Positions 25,653 to 32,489 of a DNA stretch of 43,322 bases are shown here, piece after piece. Within the stretch, counting starts at the first letter, position 1. Each line of letters begins with the position of its first letter. The notes under the pieces were generated by a model, which did no database searches, had not been told where the DNA came from, and worked only from the letters and a program-made list of their open reading frames with translations. Source of the DNA: Streptomyces sp. sk2.1 (GTDB lineage: Bacteria > Actinomycetota > Actinomycetes > Streptomycetales > Streptomycetaceae); the NCBI RefSeq assembly GCF_008120935.1, contig NZ_RDBO01000077.1, positions 890,485 through 933,806 of the forward strand, read 5' to 3'. The translations under genes and the position numbers were made by a program.

Positions 25653-26693
25653 TCATGCGAGCAGCGGGAGCACTTCGGTGCCCAGCCGCGCCACGTTCTC
25701 CTCCGTGGCCGCCAGATCCCCCGAGCCCTCCGCCAGGAGCGCGAAGCGGGTGATGCCCGTCCGCTCGGCGGTGGCGGCGAGCCGGTCGGCGGCGAGCCGG
25801 GGCGGGCCCACCGGATGGAGGCCGCACAGGAATTCCGTGTACGCGACCGGGTCGCGCATCACCCGGTGCCGTCCGTCGACCGTCACATGGGCGTCCAGTC
25901 CCTGTCGCAGCCAGCCGGGCATCGTCTTCACGAGCGTCTCCACGGCGTCCTCGCGCCGGTCGGCGATCTGGACCACCCCGGCGGAGACGTGCCCGGCGGC
26001 GCGGACGCTCTCGGGCGAACGGCCCGCAGCGAGGGCGGTGGAGCGCCACAGGGCGACCATGTCGGCCTTCTCCCCGTCCTCGCAGTGCATCCCGAGCAGC
26101 ATCGGCAGCCCGTTCTCCGCCGCGAGTCGCACCGTCTTCGGCGAGGTGCACGCGACGATCACCTCGGGACCGCCGAGGCCGTCGCCGTTCTCGTCGGCCA
26201 GTTCGTCGGCCCGGGGGACCACCGCGACCTCGCGGAAGCCGTACCGCTCCCCGCGCCCGGCCACCCGCGGCTCGCGCAGCCAGTCGAGCAGCAGCCCCAG
26301 GGACTCCGGGAAGCCCTTCTCGTACGCCGTCAGGCCGCTCCCGAACACCTCCAGGTCGACCCACGGTCCGCCCCGGCCGACGCCGAGGGTGAACCGGCCG
26401 CCGCTGGTGAGGTGGAGCAGCGCGGCCTGTTCGCCGAGCGCGACCGGGTGCTGGGTGGGCAGCACGCTGACCGCCGTGCCCACCCGGATCCTGCGGGTGC
26501 GGCCGAGCAGCAGCGCGGCCAGGGTGACGGCGGACGGGCAGACCCCGTACGGCACGAAGTGATGTTCCGCCAGCCAGACCGAGTCGAGCCCGGATTCCTC
26601 CGCGACCTCGGCGGACCGGACCGCGCGGTGCAGCGCTTCCCCCGGTCCCTGCCCCGGAAACTGGGCTGCCAGTACGAACGTTCCCACACGCAT
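25653..26693 (-). CDS. Luciferase-like (LLM class) flavin-dependent oxidoreductase
   Basis: This cytosolic monooxygenase or dehydrogenase uses reduced flavin (FMN or F420); the substrate is unknown. The 346-residue TIM-barrel protein has the family N-terminus MRVGTFVLAAQFPGQ and WLAEHHFVPYGVCPS with the paired histidines. RIRVGTAVSVLPTQHPVALGEQAALLH, the flavin-binding GRFTLGVGRGGPWVDLEVFG and a C-terminal helix GDLAATEENVARL follow. The ATG at 26693 has AAGGAGG nine bases upstream; a TTG two codons earlier lies too close to it. The gene is a lone unit, divergent from the small zinc-protein gene. The C-terminal side faces the non-coding repeat elements. Confidence 0.88.
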   Translation of the reverse strand: MRVGTFVLAAQFPGQGPGEALHRAVRSAEVAEESGLDSVWLAEHHFVPYGVCPSAVTLAALLLGRTRRIRVGTAVSVLPTQHPVALGEQAALLHLTSGGRFTLGVGRGGPWVDLEVFGSGLTAYEKGFPESLGLLLDWLREPRVAGRGERYGFREVAVVPRADELADENGDGLGGPEVIVACTSPKTVRLAAENGLPMLLGMHCEDGEKADMVALWRSTALAAGRSPESVRAAGHVSAGVVQIADRREDAVETLVKTMPGWLRQGLDAHVTVDGRHRVMRDPVAYTEFLCGLHPVGPPRLAADRLAATAERTGITRFALLAEGSGDLAATEENVARLGTEVLPLLA

Positions 26694-26801
26694 CGCCAAT
26701 TGCCTCCTTGCGGCCGACGCGGCTCTCCCCTACAGGCAACAACGTCTGACACGTGCCAAGGGCACGGGCCGGAGGCAGGTTGTTGCGATTTTCCGGTAAC
26801 T

Positions 26802-26817
26802 CACCCCCTTCGGGGTG
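26802..26817. promoter_or_regulatory. Small palindrome in the divergent promoter region
   Basis: CACCCC-CTTC-GGGGTG is a perfect 6-bp inverted repeat. Nearby, CAACAAC and GTTGTTG (about 26739 and 26779) form a wider inverted pair. Either could be an operator for the divergent genes on both sides. Confidence 0.35.
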
Positions 26818-26904
26818 ACGCCCCGGAGGGTGCCGGGCACCGCCGTCGGCCGAATGGCCCTACGCTTGGACGGGAACTGCCCGGCCTGTTTTGTGAGGTG
26901 TCAC

Positions 26905-27234
26905 GTGTCCCCGCGCCGAAACCGCCCCCGAGGCGGCGAGAGTCCCCACGACAGCGCGGCGGAACCGGGAGCCCGGTACGGCGGCGGCGGACGCACGGAG
27001 GAGTGGCGGGGCGAGCAGTGGTCGGTCCGCCCGGTGAGCGGGGCGAGCGCGGCGGGCAAGCACTACCGCTGCCCCGGCTGCGACCAGGAGATCCCGTCCG
27101 GCGTCCCGCACCTGGTGGCCTGGTCCGAGTACGGCGGCATCGACGACCGCAGGCACTGGCACAAGGCCTGCTGGAACGCGAAGGACCGCCGCACCACGCA
27201 GGTGCAGCGGTCCAGGAACGCCCCCCGTCACTGA
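26905..27234 (+). CDS. Small putative zinc-binding protein
   Basis: The function is unknown. The 109-residue basic protein has a disordered N-terminal half (SPRRNRPRGGESPHD). Its compact C-terminal half carries possible metal ligands: CPGC, then a histidine in GVPHLVAW, then RRHWHKACW. This Cys2 plus His/Cys arrangement resembles a treble-clef or ribbon zinc site. The GTG at 26905 has GAGGTG just upstream; a longer frame to 26815 lacks a ribosome-binding site. Part of the coding sequence (27029-27079) recurs inverted at the end of the nearby ABC ATPase gene, and this gene appears to be the donor because there the sequence encodes the conserved-looking GKHYRCPGC. Confidence 0.75.
   Translation: MSPRRNRPRGGESPHDSAAEPGARYGGGGRTEEWRGEQWSVRPVSGASAAGKHYRCPGCDQEIPSGVPHLVAWSEYGGIDDRRHWHKACWNAKDRRTTQVQRSRNAPRH
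27029..27079 (+). repeat. Donor copy of a 51-bp inverted duplication
   Basis: These 51 bases are the reverse complement of 28170-28220 with one mismatch (position 27071). The first 42 bases are identical. Here the segment is in frame in the putative zinc-protein gene. Confidence 0.85.
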
Positions 27235-27267
27235 TGACGCCCCGTCACGGGGGAGGGGCGGAGCCGC

Positions 27268-28119
27268 TCAGACGTCCCGGCGGTCCATGGAGAGGCAGGC
27301 GCAGAACAGCGCCACGGCCGAGACGCCGAGCATGATCCACAGCGGATCCCAGCCGGACGGCCCCGAATCGGTCACCGGGGCCGAGTAGAACGCGCTGAGC
27401 TGGTTGGGGATCGAGTACTCGAAGAGCAGCATCCGCAGGTCGGAGAGCGACGACGAGAACATGAACATGCCCAGCACGAGCGGCAGCAGCACCAGGCCGA
27501 TCATGATCGTGATCGCCCCGGCGGAGTGCCGGATGAGGGCGCCGACCGCGAGCGAGAGCAGGCCCAGCGTCGCGGTGTAGAGACCGACGCCGACCGTCGC
27601 GCGCAGCCAGTCGTCGCCGGAGGGCGCCTCGCCGCCGACGATGGCGGTCTGCGCCGCCGCGACCAGGGCGGTGGTCACGGTCGTGATGACGAAGGTGAGG
27701 AGGAAGAAGACGATCGCCTTCGCGCACAGCACCCGGTAGCGGCTGGGGCAGGCGGTCAGCGTCGTGCGGATCATGCCCGTGCCGTACTCCGAGGCGATGG
27801 TCAGCACGCCGAGCGTGATCACGCAGAGCGAGCCGAGCAGCACCCCGTAGAAGCCGAGGCTGAGCACCGGCATCGAGCCCATGTCGGCATCGGCGGCGTT
27901 GACCGCGACCGCGGTCAGCAGCCCGATCCCGACCAGCAGCACAACCATGACGCCGAGCGTCCAGATCGTGGAGCGCACCGAACGGATCTTGGTCCACTCG
28001 GAGGCGAGCGCGTCGCCGAGGGTCGCGGCGCGCACCGGGATGGGCGAGGTGTAGGAGCCGAGCGCGGCCGACAGGTCCTGCTCTCGGTACGGTGCCTGCG
28101 GGGGCGGCGGCGTGGTCAT
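27268..28119 (-). CDS. ABC transporter permease (pair 1)
   Basis: This ABC-2-like membrane subunit is probably partner to the ATPase directly upstream. The 283-residue protein has a proline-rich cytoplasmic N-terminus and LASEWTKIRSVRSTIWTLG, the hallmark of this permease family. Six hydrophobic segments and the conserved EYGTGMIRTTLTACPSR after the second helix pair follow. The ATG is fixed by context: an undisturbed ATPase reading frame would have ended in DLTKHDTSEDAR with its TGA overlapping this ATG (ATGA). It is flanked by the two arms of a 51-bp inverted duplication. The product resembles the permease of pair 2, so these are duplicated systems. Confidence 0.87.
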   Translation of the reverse strand: MTTPPPPQAPYREQDLSAALGSYTSPIPVRAATLGDALASEWTKIRSVRSTIWTLGVMVVLLVGIGLLTAVAVNAADADMGSMPVLSLGFYGVLLGSLCVITLGVLTIASEYGTGMIRTTLTACPSRYRVLCAKAIVFFLLTFVITTVTTALVAAAQTAIVGGEAPSGDDWLRATVGVGLYTATLGLLSLAVGALIRHSAGAITIMIGLVLLPLVLGMFMFSSSLSDLRMLLFEYSIPNQLSAFYSAPVTDSGPSGWDPLWIMLGVSAVALFCACLSMDRRDV

Positions 28120-28147
28120 CGGGCGTCCTCGCTGGTGTCGTGCTTGG

Positions 28148-29248
28148 TCAGGTCCGCGGGAGCGGCGGGAGCCGGGGGAGCGGTAGTGCTTGCCCGCCGC
28201 GCTCGCCCCGCTCACCGGGCTGTCCGGGCGGCGGCGGGGCGTACCAGTTGTGCTGCGGGGCCTCCGGAACCGGCGGCTGCGCGGCCCCGTACCCGTTGTG
28301 CGCCGGCTGCTGGAGGCCGGCCCGCTCGTCCGCCGTCGAACGGTAGTCCACGACGCCCTGCGTCATCCGCATGTACGCCTCCTCCAGCGACGCCTGGTGC
28401 GGCGAGAGCTCCCACAGCCGGACGTCCGCCCCGTGCGCCAGATCGCTGATCCGGGGCAGCGGGAGGCCGGTGACCCGCAGGGCCCCGTCCGGCTCGGGCA
28501 TGACCTGCCCGCCCGCCCCGGTGAGCGCGGCGGTCAGCTTCTCGCGGTGCCCGGCGGCCCCGTCCGGAACCCGGACCCGGGCGAAGTCGGCGGAGTTTGC
28601 GGAGATGAAGTCGGTGACGCTCATGTCGGCGAGCAGCTGCCCGCGGCCGATCACGATCAGGTGGTCGGCGGTGAGCGCCATCTCGCTCATCAGGTGGCTG
28701 GAGACGAAGACCGTGCGGCCCTCGGCCGCCAGCATCTTCATCAGGTTGCGGACCCAGAGGATGCCCTCGGGGTCGAGGCCGTTGACCGGCTCGTCGAAGA
28801 GCAGCACCTGGGGGTCGCCGAGCAGCGCCGCCGCGATGCCGAGCCGCTGGCCCATGCCGAGCGAGAAGCCCTTGGACCGCTTGCGCGCCACGTCCTGGAG
28901 GCCGACGACACCGAGCACCTCGTCGACCCGGGGGGCCGGGATGCCGGCCAGCTGGGCGAGCGAGAGGAGGTGGTTGCGGGCGCTGCGCCCGCCGTGCACG
29001 GCCTTCGCGTCCAGCAGCGCGCCCACCAGCCGCGGCGCGTTCGGCAGACTGCGGTAGGGGTGGCCGCCGATCGTGACATGACCGGAGGTCGGCCGGTCCA
29101 GGCCCAGCATCATGCGCATGGTGGTGGACTTGCCCGACCCGTTGGGACCGAGGAATCCGGTGACGGCGCCCGGCCGCACCTGGAAGGAAAGGTTGTGCAC
29201 GGCCGTCTTCGCGCCATAGCGCTTGGTCAGGCCGACTGCCTCGATCAT
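28148..29248 (-). CDS. ABC transporter ATPase with altered C-terminal tail (pair 1)
   Basis: This is the ATPase subunit of a bacitracin-resistance-like ABC-2 transporter. The 366-residue protein has Walker A GPNGSGKST, the signature FSLGMGQRLGIAAALL (here LGMGQ replaces LSGGQ) and Walker B QVLLFDEPVNGLDP. The switch histidine lies in VFVSSHLMSEM. A C-terminal regulatory part and a Pro/Gly-rich tail follow. The tail ends PPGQPGERGERGGQALPLPRLPPLPRT, encoded by the copied segment, and the frame then stops 31 bases before the permease. The frame that overlaps the permease start is broken off, so the natural C-terminus was probably replaced. The core should remain active. A promoter lies 75-105 bases upstream. 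Confidence 0.87.
   Translation of the reverse strand: MIEAVGLTKRYGAKTAVHNLSFQVRPGAVTGFLGPNGSGKSTTMRMMLGLDRPTSGHVTIGGHPYRSLPNAPRLVGALLDAKAVHGGRSARNHLLSLAQLAGIPAPRVDEVLGVVGLQDVARKRSKGFSLGMGQRLGIAAALLGDPQVLLFDEPVNGLDPEGILWVRNLMKMLAAEGRTVFVSSHLMSEMALTADHLIVIGRGQLLADMSVTDFISANSADFARVRVPDGAAGHREKLTAALTGAGGQVMPEPDGALRVTGLPLPRISDLAHGADVRLWELSPHQASLEEAYMRMTQGVVDYRSTADERAGLQQPAHNGYGAAQPPVPEAPQHNWYAPPPPGQPGERGERGGQALPLPRLPPLPRT
28170..28220 (-). repeat. Recipient copy of the 51-bp inverted duplication
   Basis: This is the inverted copy of 27029-27079. It sits at the 3' end of the ATPase gene, read in a different frame from the donor. It shifts the reading frame so that the ending DLTKHDTSEDAR is no longer fused to the ATPase. 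Confidence 0.85.
28646..28873 (-). repeat. Near-identical tract shared with the second ABC ATPase gene
   Basis: Aligned without gaps to 30618-30845, this tract differs at only 8 of 228 positions (counted by eye), with exact runs of 78 and about 93 bp. The flanks diverge clearly. The tract encodes the signature to switch-histidine region. Confidence 0.8.
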
Positions 29249-29321
29249 GCTTCAGCCCCATCGACTCACGTCTGTCGTCGGGGCCGGGCCGAGCGGCCGC
29301 ACACCCCCGTAAGAGTTAGGA

Positions 29322-29351
29322 GGATAACCAGCCCCTGACGGTTCCGGCCAA
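29322..29351 (-). promoter_or_regulatory. Promoter of ABC pair 1
   Basis: On the minus strand TTGGCC (29346-29351) and TTATCC (29322-29327) are 18 bases apart. The leader to the ATPase ATG is about 70 bases. This supports separate transcription of pair 1 despite the upstream pair 2 genes on the same strand. Confidence 0.5.
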
Positions 29352-29430
29352 GTCGTTCCGGGGCGTGCCTCCCCCGCGGACCCGGCGGACCGGCGGCAGC
29401 CGGCCCCGTACCGACGGCCCCGGCCCTTCG

Positions 29431-30210
29431 TCAGGCGTCCCGCTTCTTGAGCACGAGATAGCCGCCGAGCAGCGCCGCCGCCACCCAGGCGACCAGGATG
29501 CCGAGCCCGCCCCACGGCCCGTACGGCGCCGGATCGCTGTTCAGCGCGTCCGGGACCACCTGCATGATCTTGGAACCGGCCTGGTCGGGGAAGTACCGGG
29601 CGACCTTCTTCGCCCCCGGCACCACCGACAGGATCTGGGAGACCAGGAAGAAGAACGGCATCAGGATGCCGAGCGACAGCATGGAACTGCGCAGCATCGT
29701 CGCCACGCCCATGGAGAAGATCCCGATCAGCCCCATGTACAGGCCGCCGCCGACGACCGCGCGCAGGACGTTGTCCGCGCCGATGCCGGTGCGGTGCTCG
29801 CCCAGCAGGGCCTGGCCGAGGAAGAACGAGGCGAAGCTGGTCGTGATGCCCACCGCCAGGGCCAGCAGACCGGCCACCACGACCTTGCTGAACAGGAACG
29901 AACCGCGCTGGGGCACCGCCGCCAGCGAGGTCCGGATCATGCCCGAGCTGTACTCCGTACCGACCACCAGCACACCGAAGACCACCATGGCCAACTGGCC
30001 GAGGACCATGCCGGAGAAGCTGATGAGGGTCGGGTCGAAGGTGGCCCGCTCCATCACGGGGAGGTCGTCGAACTGGGCGTTCATCAGGGCGCAGAGCGCC
30101 GCGCTCATCGCGACGGTGACGACGAACGCGGAGATCAGCGTCCAGACGGTCGAGGAGACCGTACGGATCTTGGTCCACTCGGAAGCCAGGACCGCGGGTA
30201 CCGATGCCAT
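29431..30210 (-). CDS. ABC transporter permease (pair 2)
   Basis: This is the membrane subunit of the second ABC-2 transporter. The 259-residue protein has LASEWTKIRTVSSTVWTLI near the N-terminus and six hydrophobic helices. The conserved EYSSGMIRTSLAAVPQRG and a basic C-terminal LVLKKRDA are also present. The ATG at 30210 has GGGGAGG ten bases upstream. A GTG at 30219 would overlap the ATPase stop as GTGA but then has the ribosome-binding site too close. The permease of pair 1 shares the same layout, but the DNA is clearly diverged, unlike the ATPase tract. Confidence 0.87.
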   Translation of the reverse strand: MASVPAVLASEWTKIRTVSSTVWTLISAFVVTVAMSAALCALMNAQFDDLPVMERATFDPTLISFSGMVLGQLAMVVFGVLVVGTEYSSGMIRTSLAAVPQRGSFLFSKVVVAGLLALAVGITTSFASFFLGQALLGEHRTGIGADNVLRAVVGGGLYMGLIGIFSMGVATMLRSSMLSLGILMPFFFLVSQILSVVPGAKKVARYFPDQAGSKIMQVVPDALNSDPAPYGPWGGLGILVAWVAAALLGGYLVLKKRDA

Positions 30211-30215
30211 CGCCG

Positions 30216-31220
30216 TCACCCCTCCCCGCCGTCGGTCCCGGCGGGTCCGCCACCGGTCCGCCGGTCCCACTGATCGCCCCAGCCCGGACCCGCGGGCGGT
30301 GGCGCCGGGCTGTGGTCCGCGTGCGCGTGGTACTCCACCGACTCCGCCGTCATCCGCATGAACGCCTCCTCCAGGGAGGCCCGCTGGGAGCTCAGCTCGT
30401 GCAGCACGATCTGGTGCCGCGCGGCGAGCTCGCCCAGCGCCTCGGTGGTGGCGCCGTCGATCTCCAGCGTGCCGCCGCCCGCCTCGACCACGATCAGCCC
30501 CTCCCCGTGCAGCACGTCCAGCAGCCGTTCCCGCTGCGGGGAGCGCAGCCGCACGTAGCTGCGGGAGTTGCGGTGGATGAAGTCGGCCATCGACGTGTCG
30601 GCGAGCAGCTTGCCCTGGCCGATCACGATCAGGTGGTCGGCGGTGAGCGCCATCTCGCTCATCAGGTGGCTGGAGACGAAGACCGTGCGGCCCTCCACGG
30701 CGAGCGTCTTCATCAGGTTGCGGATCCAGTGGATGCCCTCGGGGTCGAGGCCGTTGACCGGCTCGTCGAAGAGCAGCACCTGGGGGTCGCCGAGCAGCGC
30801 CGCCGCGATGCCGAGCCGCTGGCTCATGCCGAGCGAGAAGCCCTTCGACTTCTTCCGCGCCACCGCGGTCAGCCCCACGGTGTCCAGCACCTCCGCCACC
30901 CGGCTCTCCGGGATGCGATTGCTCTGCGCGAGACAGAGCAGGTTGTTGTACGCGCTGCGCCCGCCGTGCATCGACTTCGCGTCCAGCAGCGCCCCGATGT
31001 ACTTGAGGGGCTCCTCCAGCTCGCGGTAGTGCTTGCCGTCGATGCGGACCGAACCACCGGTCGGGTTGTCGAGATCGAGCATCATCCGCATCGTCGTGGA
31101 CTTGCCCGCCCCGTTGGGCCCCAGAAAGCCCGTCACCATCCCGGGCCTGACCCGGAACGAGAGCCGGTCGACGGCAACCTTGTTGCCGAAGCGCTTGGTG
31201 AGGCCATCGAGCTCGATCAT
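30216..31220 (-). CDS. ABC transporter ATPase (pair 2)
   Basis: This is the ATPase subunit of the second transporter. The 334-residue protein has Walker A GPNGAGKST, the signature FSLGMSQRLGIAAALL, Walker B QVLLFDEPVNGLDP and switch histidine VFVSSHLMSEM. The last 35 residues form a Pro/Gly-rich tail. It is a paralogue of the pair 1 ATPase, with a near-identical DNA tract in the middle third. The stop overlaps or nearly touches the permease start, so the two are co-translated. TAGCGT lies six bases before the ATG and no ribosome-binding site is seen, which suggests a leaderless mRNA. The substrate is unknown; related pairs confer peptide-antibiotic resistance. Confidence 0.88.
   Translation of the reverse strand: MIELDGLTKRFGNKVAVDRLSFRVRPGMVTGFLGPNGAGKSTTMRMMLDLDNPTGGSVRIDGKHYRELEEPLKYIGALLDAKSMHGGRSAYNNLLCLAQSNRIPESRVAEVLDTVGLTAVARKKSKGFSLGMSQRLGIAAALLGDPQVLLFDEPVNGLDPEGIHWIRNLMKTLAVEGRTVFVSSHLMSEMALTADHLIVIGQGKLLADTSMADFIHRNSRSYVRLRSPQRERLLDVLHGEGLIVVEAGGGTLEIDGATTEALGELAARHQIVLHELSSQRASLEEAFMRMTAESVEYHAHADHSPAPPPAGPGWGDQWDRRTGGGPAGTDGGEG
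30618..30845 (-). repeat. Second copy of the shared ABC ATPase tract
   Basis: This copy matches 28646-28873 at 220 of 228 positions, counted by eye. Differences cluster at 30696-30706 and three isolated sites. Its synonymous positions are also identical over long runs. Confidence 0.8.
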
Positions 31221-31226
31221 GCGTTC

Positions 31227-31232
31227 ACGCTA
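31227..31232 (-). promoter_or_regulatory. -10 box giving a leaderless ABC pair 2 transcript
   Basis: TAGCGT on the minus strand ends six bases before the ATG. No GGAGG-like site exists between them. No clear -35 is visible. Confidence 0.45.
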
Positions 31233-31279
31233 GAACGGCCGCGCGCCCGGCGCCACAGGGGCGGCACCGGGCACACGAA

Positions 31280-31330
31280 GAGGGCGTCGAAGATCCCGGC
31301 CGAGGGCCGGCCGGGATCTTCGACGCCCTC
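31280..31330. terminator. 22-bp perfect hairpin terminator after filP
   Basis: The arms 31280-31301 and 31309-31330 are exact reverse complements around the loop GAGGGCC; the left arm starts GAGGGCGTCGAAGATCCCGG. It begins 37 bases past the filP stop and insulates the downstream ABC genes. Confidence 0.85.
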
Positions 31331-31366
31331 ACTCACACGTGCGGACCCGCCGCAGGGGCGGCCGGG

Positions 31367-32305
31367 TCAGTGGGTCTGCTGGGCCGGGACACCACGGGTG
31401 ACCGGCTCGTCGTCGGCGGGGGAGCCGGCGGCGGCCACCGCGGCGCCGGTCAGCGTCGCCAGCATCTCGCGGACGTTGGTGAGCTGGGCGTTGATCGAGT
31501 CGCGGCGGTTGGTGAGCGCCGCCAGCTCGCGCTCCGATTCGCTGCGGATCCGGTCGGCCTTCGCGTTCGCGTCGGCCACGATGTCCTCGGACTGGCGCTG
31601 CGCGGTCTCCACCGTCTGACGGGCCCGGCGCTCGGCGTCCGTACGGAGCTTCTCGGCCTCCAGGCGGAGCTGCTCGGCGCGGTGCTCGATCTCGGCGAGG
31701 CGCTTCTCGGCCTTGGCCTGACGGGACGCGAGGTCGCGCTCCGACTGGTCGCGGCGCTTGGCCAGGTTGGTCTCGAAGTCCGCGGCGGCCTGGGCGGCCT
31801 TGGCGCGGGTCTCCTCGAAGAGGGCGTCGGCCTCCTCGCGCTTCTGCGCGGCGTCCTTCTGGGCATCCGTACGCAGCGAGCCGGCCTCCCCCTTGGCCTT
31901 CTCGATGATGCGGACGCCCTCGTCCTCGGCCTTCGCCTTGCGCTCGGCGGCGAACGTCTCGGCGTCGTTGCGCACCTGCTGGGCGGCGGACTCGGCCAGC
32001 TCGCGGTGCTGCTCGGCGGCGCGACGGGCCTCCTCTCGCAGGTCCTTCGCCTCCTCCTCGGCCAGGCGGAGGATCTTCTCCACACGCGCGCCGAGACCGG
32101 CGTACGACGGCTCCGCGTCGTTCACCTGGGCCTGGGCGTTCTGGGTTTCGAGGTGGAGCTCCTCGATGCGCTTTTCCAGAGAGGTGATGCGGGCGAGAGC
32201 ACTATCACGGTCGGCGACGAGCTTGGTAATGCGGTCATCCACCTGACCGCGGTCGTATCCACGTCGCACGAGCTCGAAGCCGAAGGGGGAGGAAGGGTCG
32301 CTCAT
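31367..32305 (-). CDS. filP: Intermediate-filament-like coiled-coil protein FilP
   Basis: FilP forms cytoskeletal filaments behind growing hyphal tips and gives cell stiffness; it works with DivIVA and Scy. The 312-residue protein has a short N-terminal region FGFELVRRGYDRGQVDDRITKLV resembling the DivIVA membrane-interaction start. A nearly continuous coiled coil of Ala, Glu, Lys and Arg spans about residues 30-275. A final helix with TNRRDSINAQLTNVREMLATL and an unstructured tail complete it. Older annotations call it cellulose-binding protein. The ATG has AGGAA six bases upstream. It lies directly downstream of scy on the same strand but has its own leader of about 180 bases, so separate expression is possible. 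Confidence 0.93.
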   Translation of the reverse strand: MSDPSSPFGFELVRRGYDRGQVDDRITKLVADRDSALARITSLEKRIEELHLETQNAQAQVNDAEPSYAGLGARVEKILRLAEEEAKDLREEARRAAEQHRELAESAAQQVRNDAETFAAERKAKAEDEGVRIIEKAKGEAGSLRTDAQKDAAQKREEADALFEETRAKAAQAAADFETNLAKRRDQSERDLASRQAKAEKRLAEIEHRAEQLRLEAEKLRTDAERRARQTVETAQRQSEDIVADANAKADRIRSESERELAALTNRRDSINAQLTNVREMLATLTGAAVAAAGSPADDEPVTRGVPAQQTH

Positions 32306-32345
32306 GGGGTTCCTGTCGAATGAGACCGGTGAGGTGTTAGAGGGA

Positions 32346-32450
32346 ATCCTAGGGGCCCGGACGGCGTGTCACCGAGCGGATGCCCTTTTGATCTGGAGAA
32401 TGACCCTCCTTTTGAGTGGCTAACCCCCGCAACTCTTGCCACTCGGAGGG
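32346..32450 (-). promoter_or_regulatory. filP upstream region with hairpin and possible -10
   Basis: TAGGAT on the minus strand (32346-32351) is a plausible -10 about 40 bases before the filP start; no good -35 is seen. Further upstream, CCCTCC-TTTT-GAGTGGC pairs with GCCACTC-GGAGGG (32404-32450), which forms a 13-bp bulged stem. It may be the scy terminator. Confidence 0.45.
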
Positions 32451-32489
32451 TTGAACGTTCCTGACGAAGCACGGGACACGGCAAGGCGA

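Noticed and set aside
24999..27335. A 778-residue plus-strand frame spanning the repeat elements and the antisense of the luciferase-like gene.
   Set aside because: It crosses non-coding inverted repeats and is Arg/Pro/Gly-rich without motifs. The minus-strand oxidoreductase and the short zinc protein explain the coding signal.
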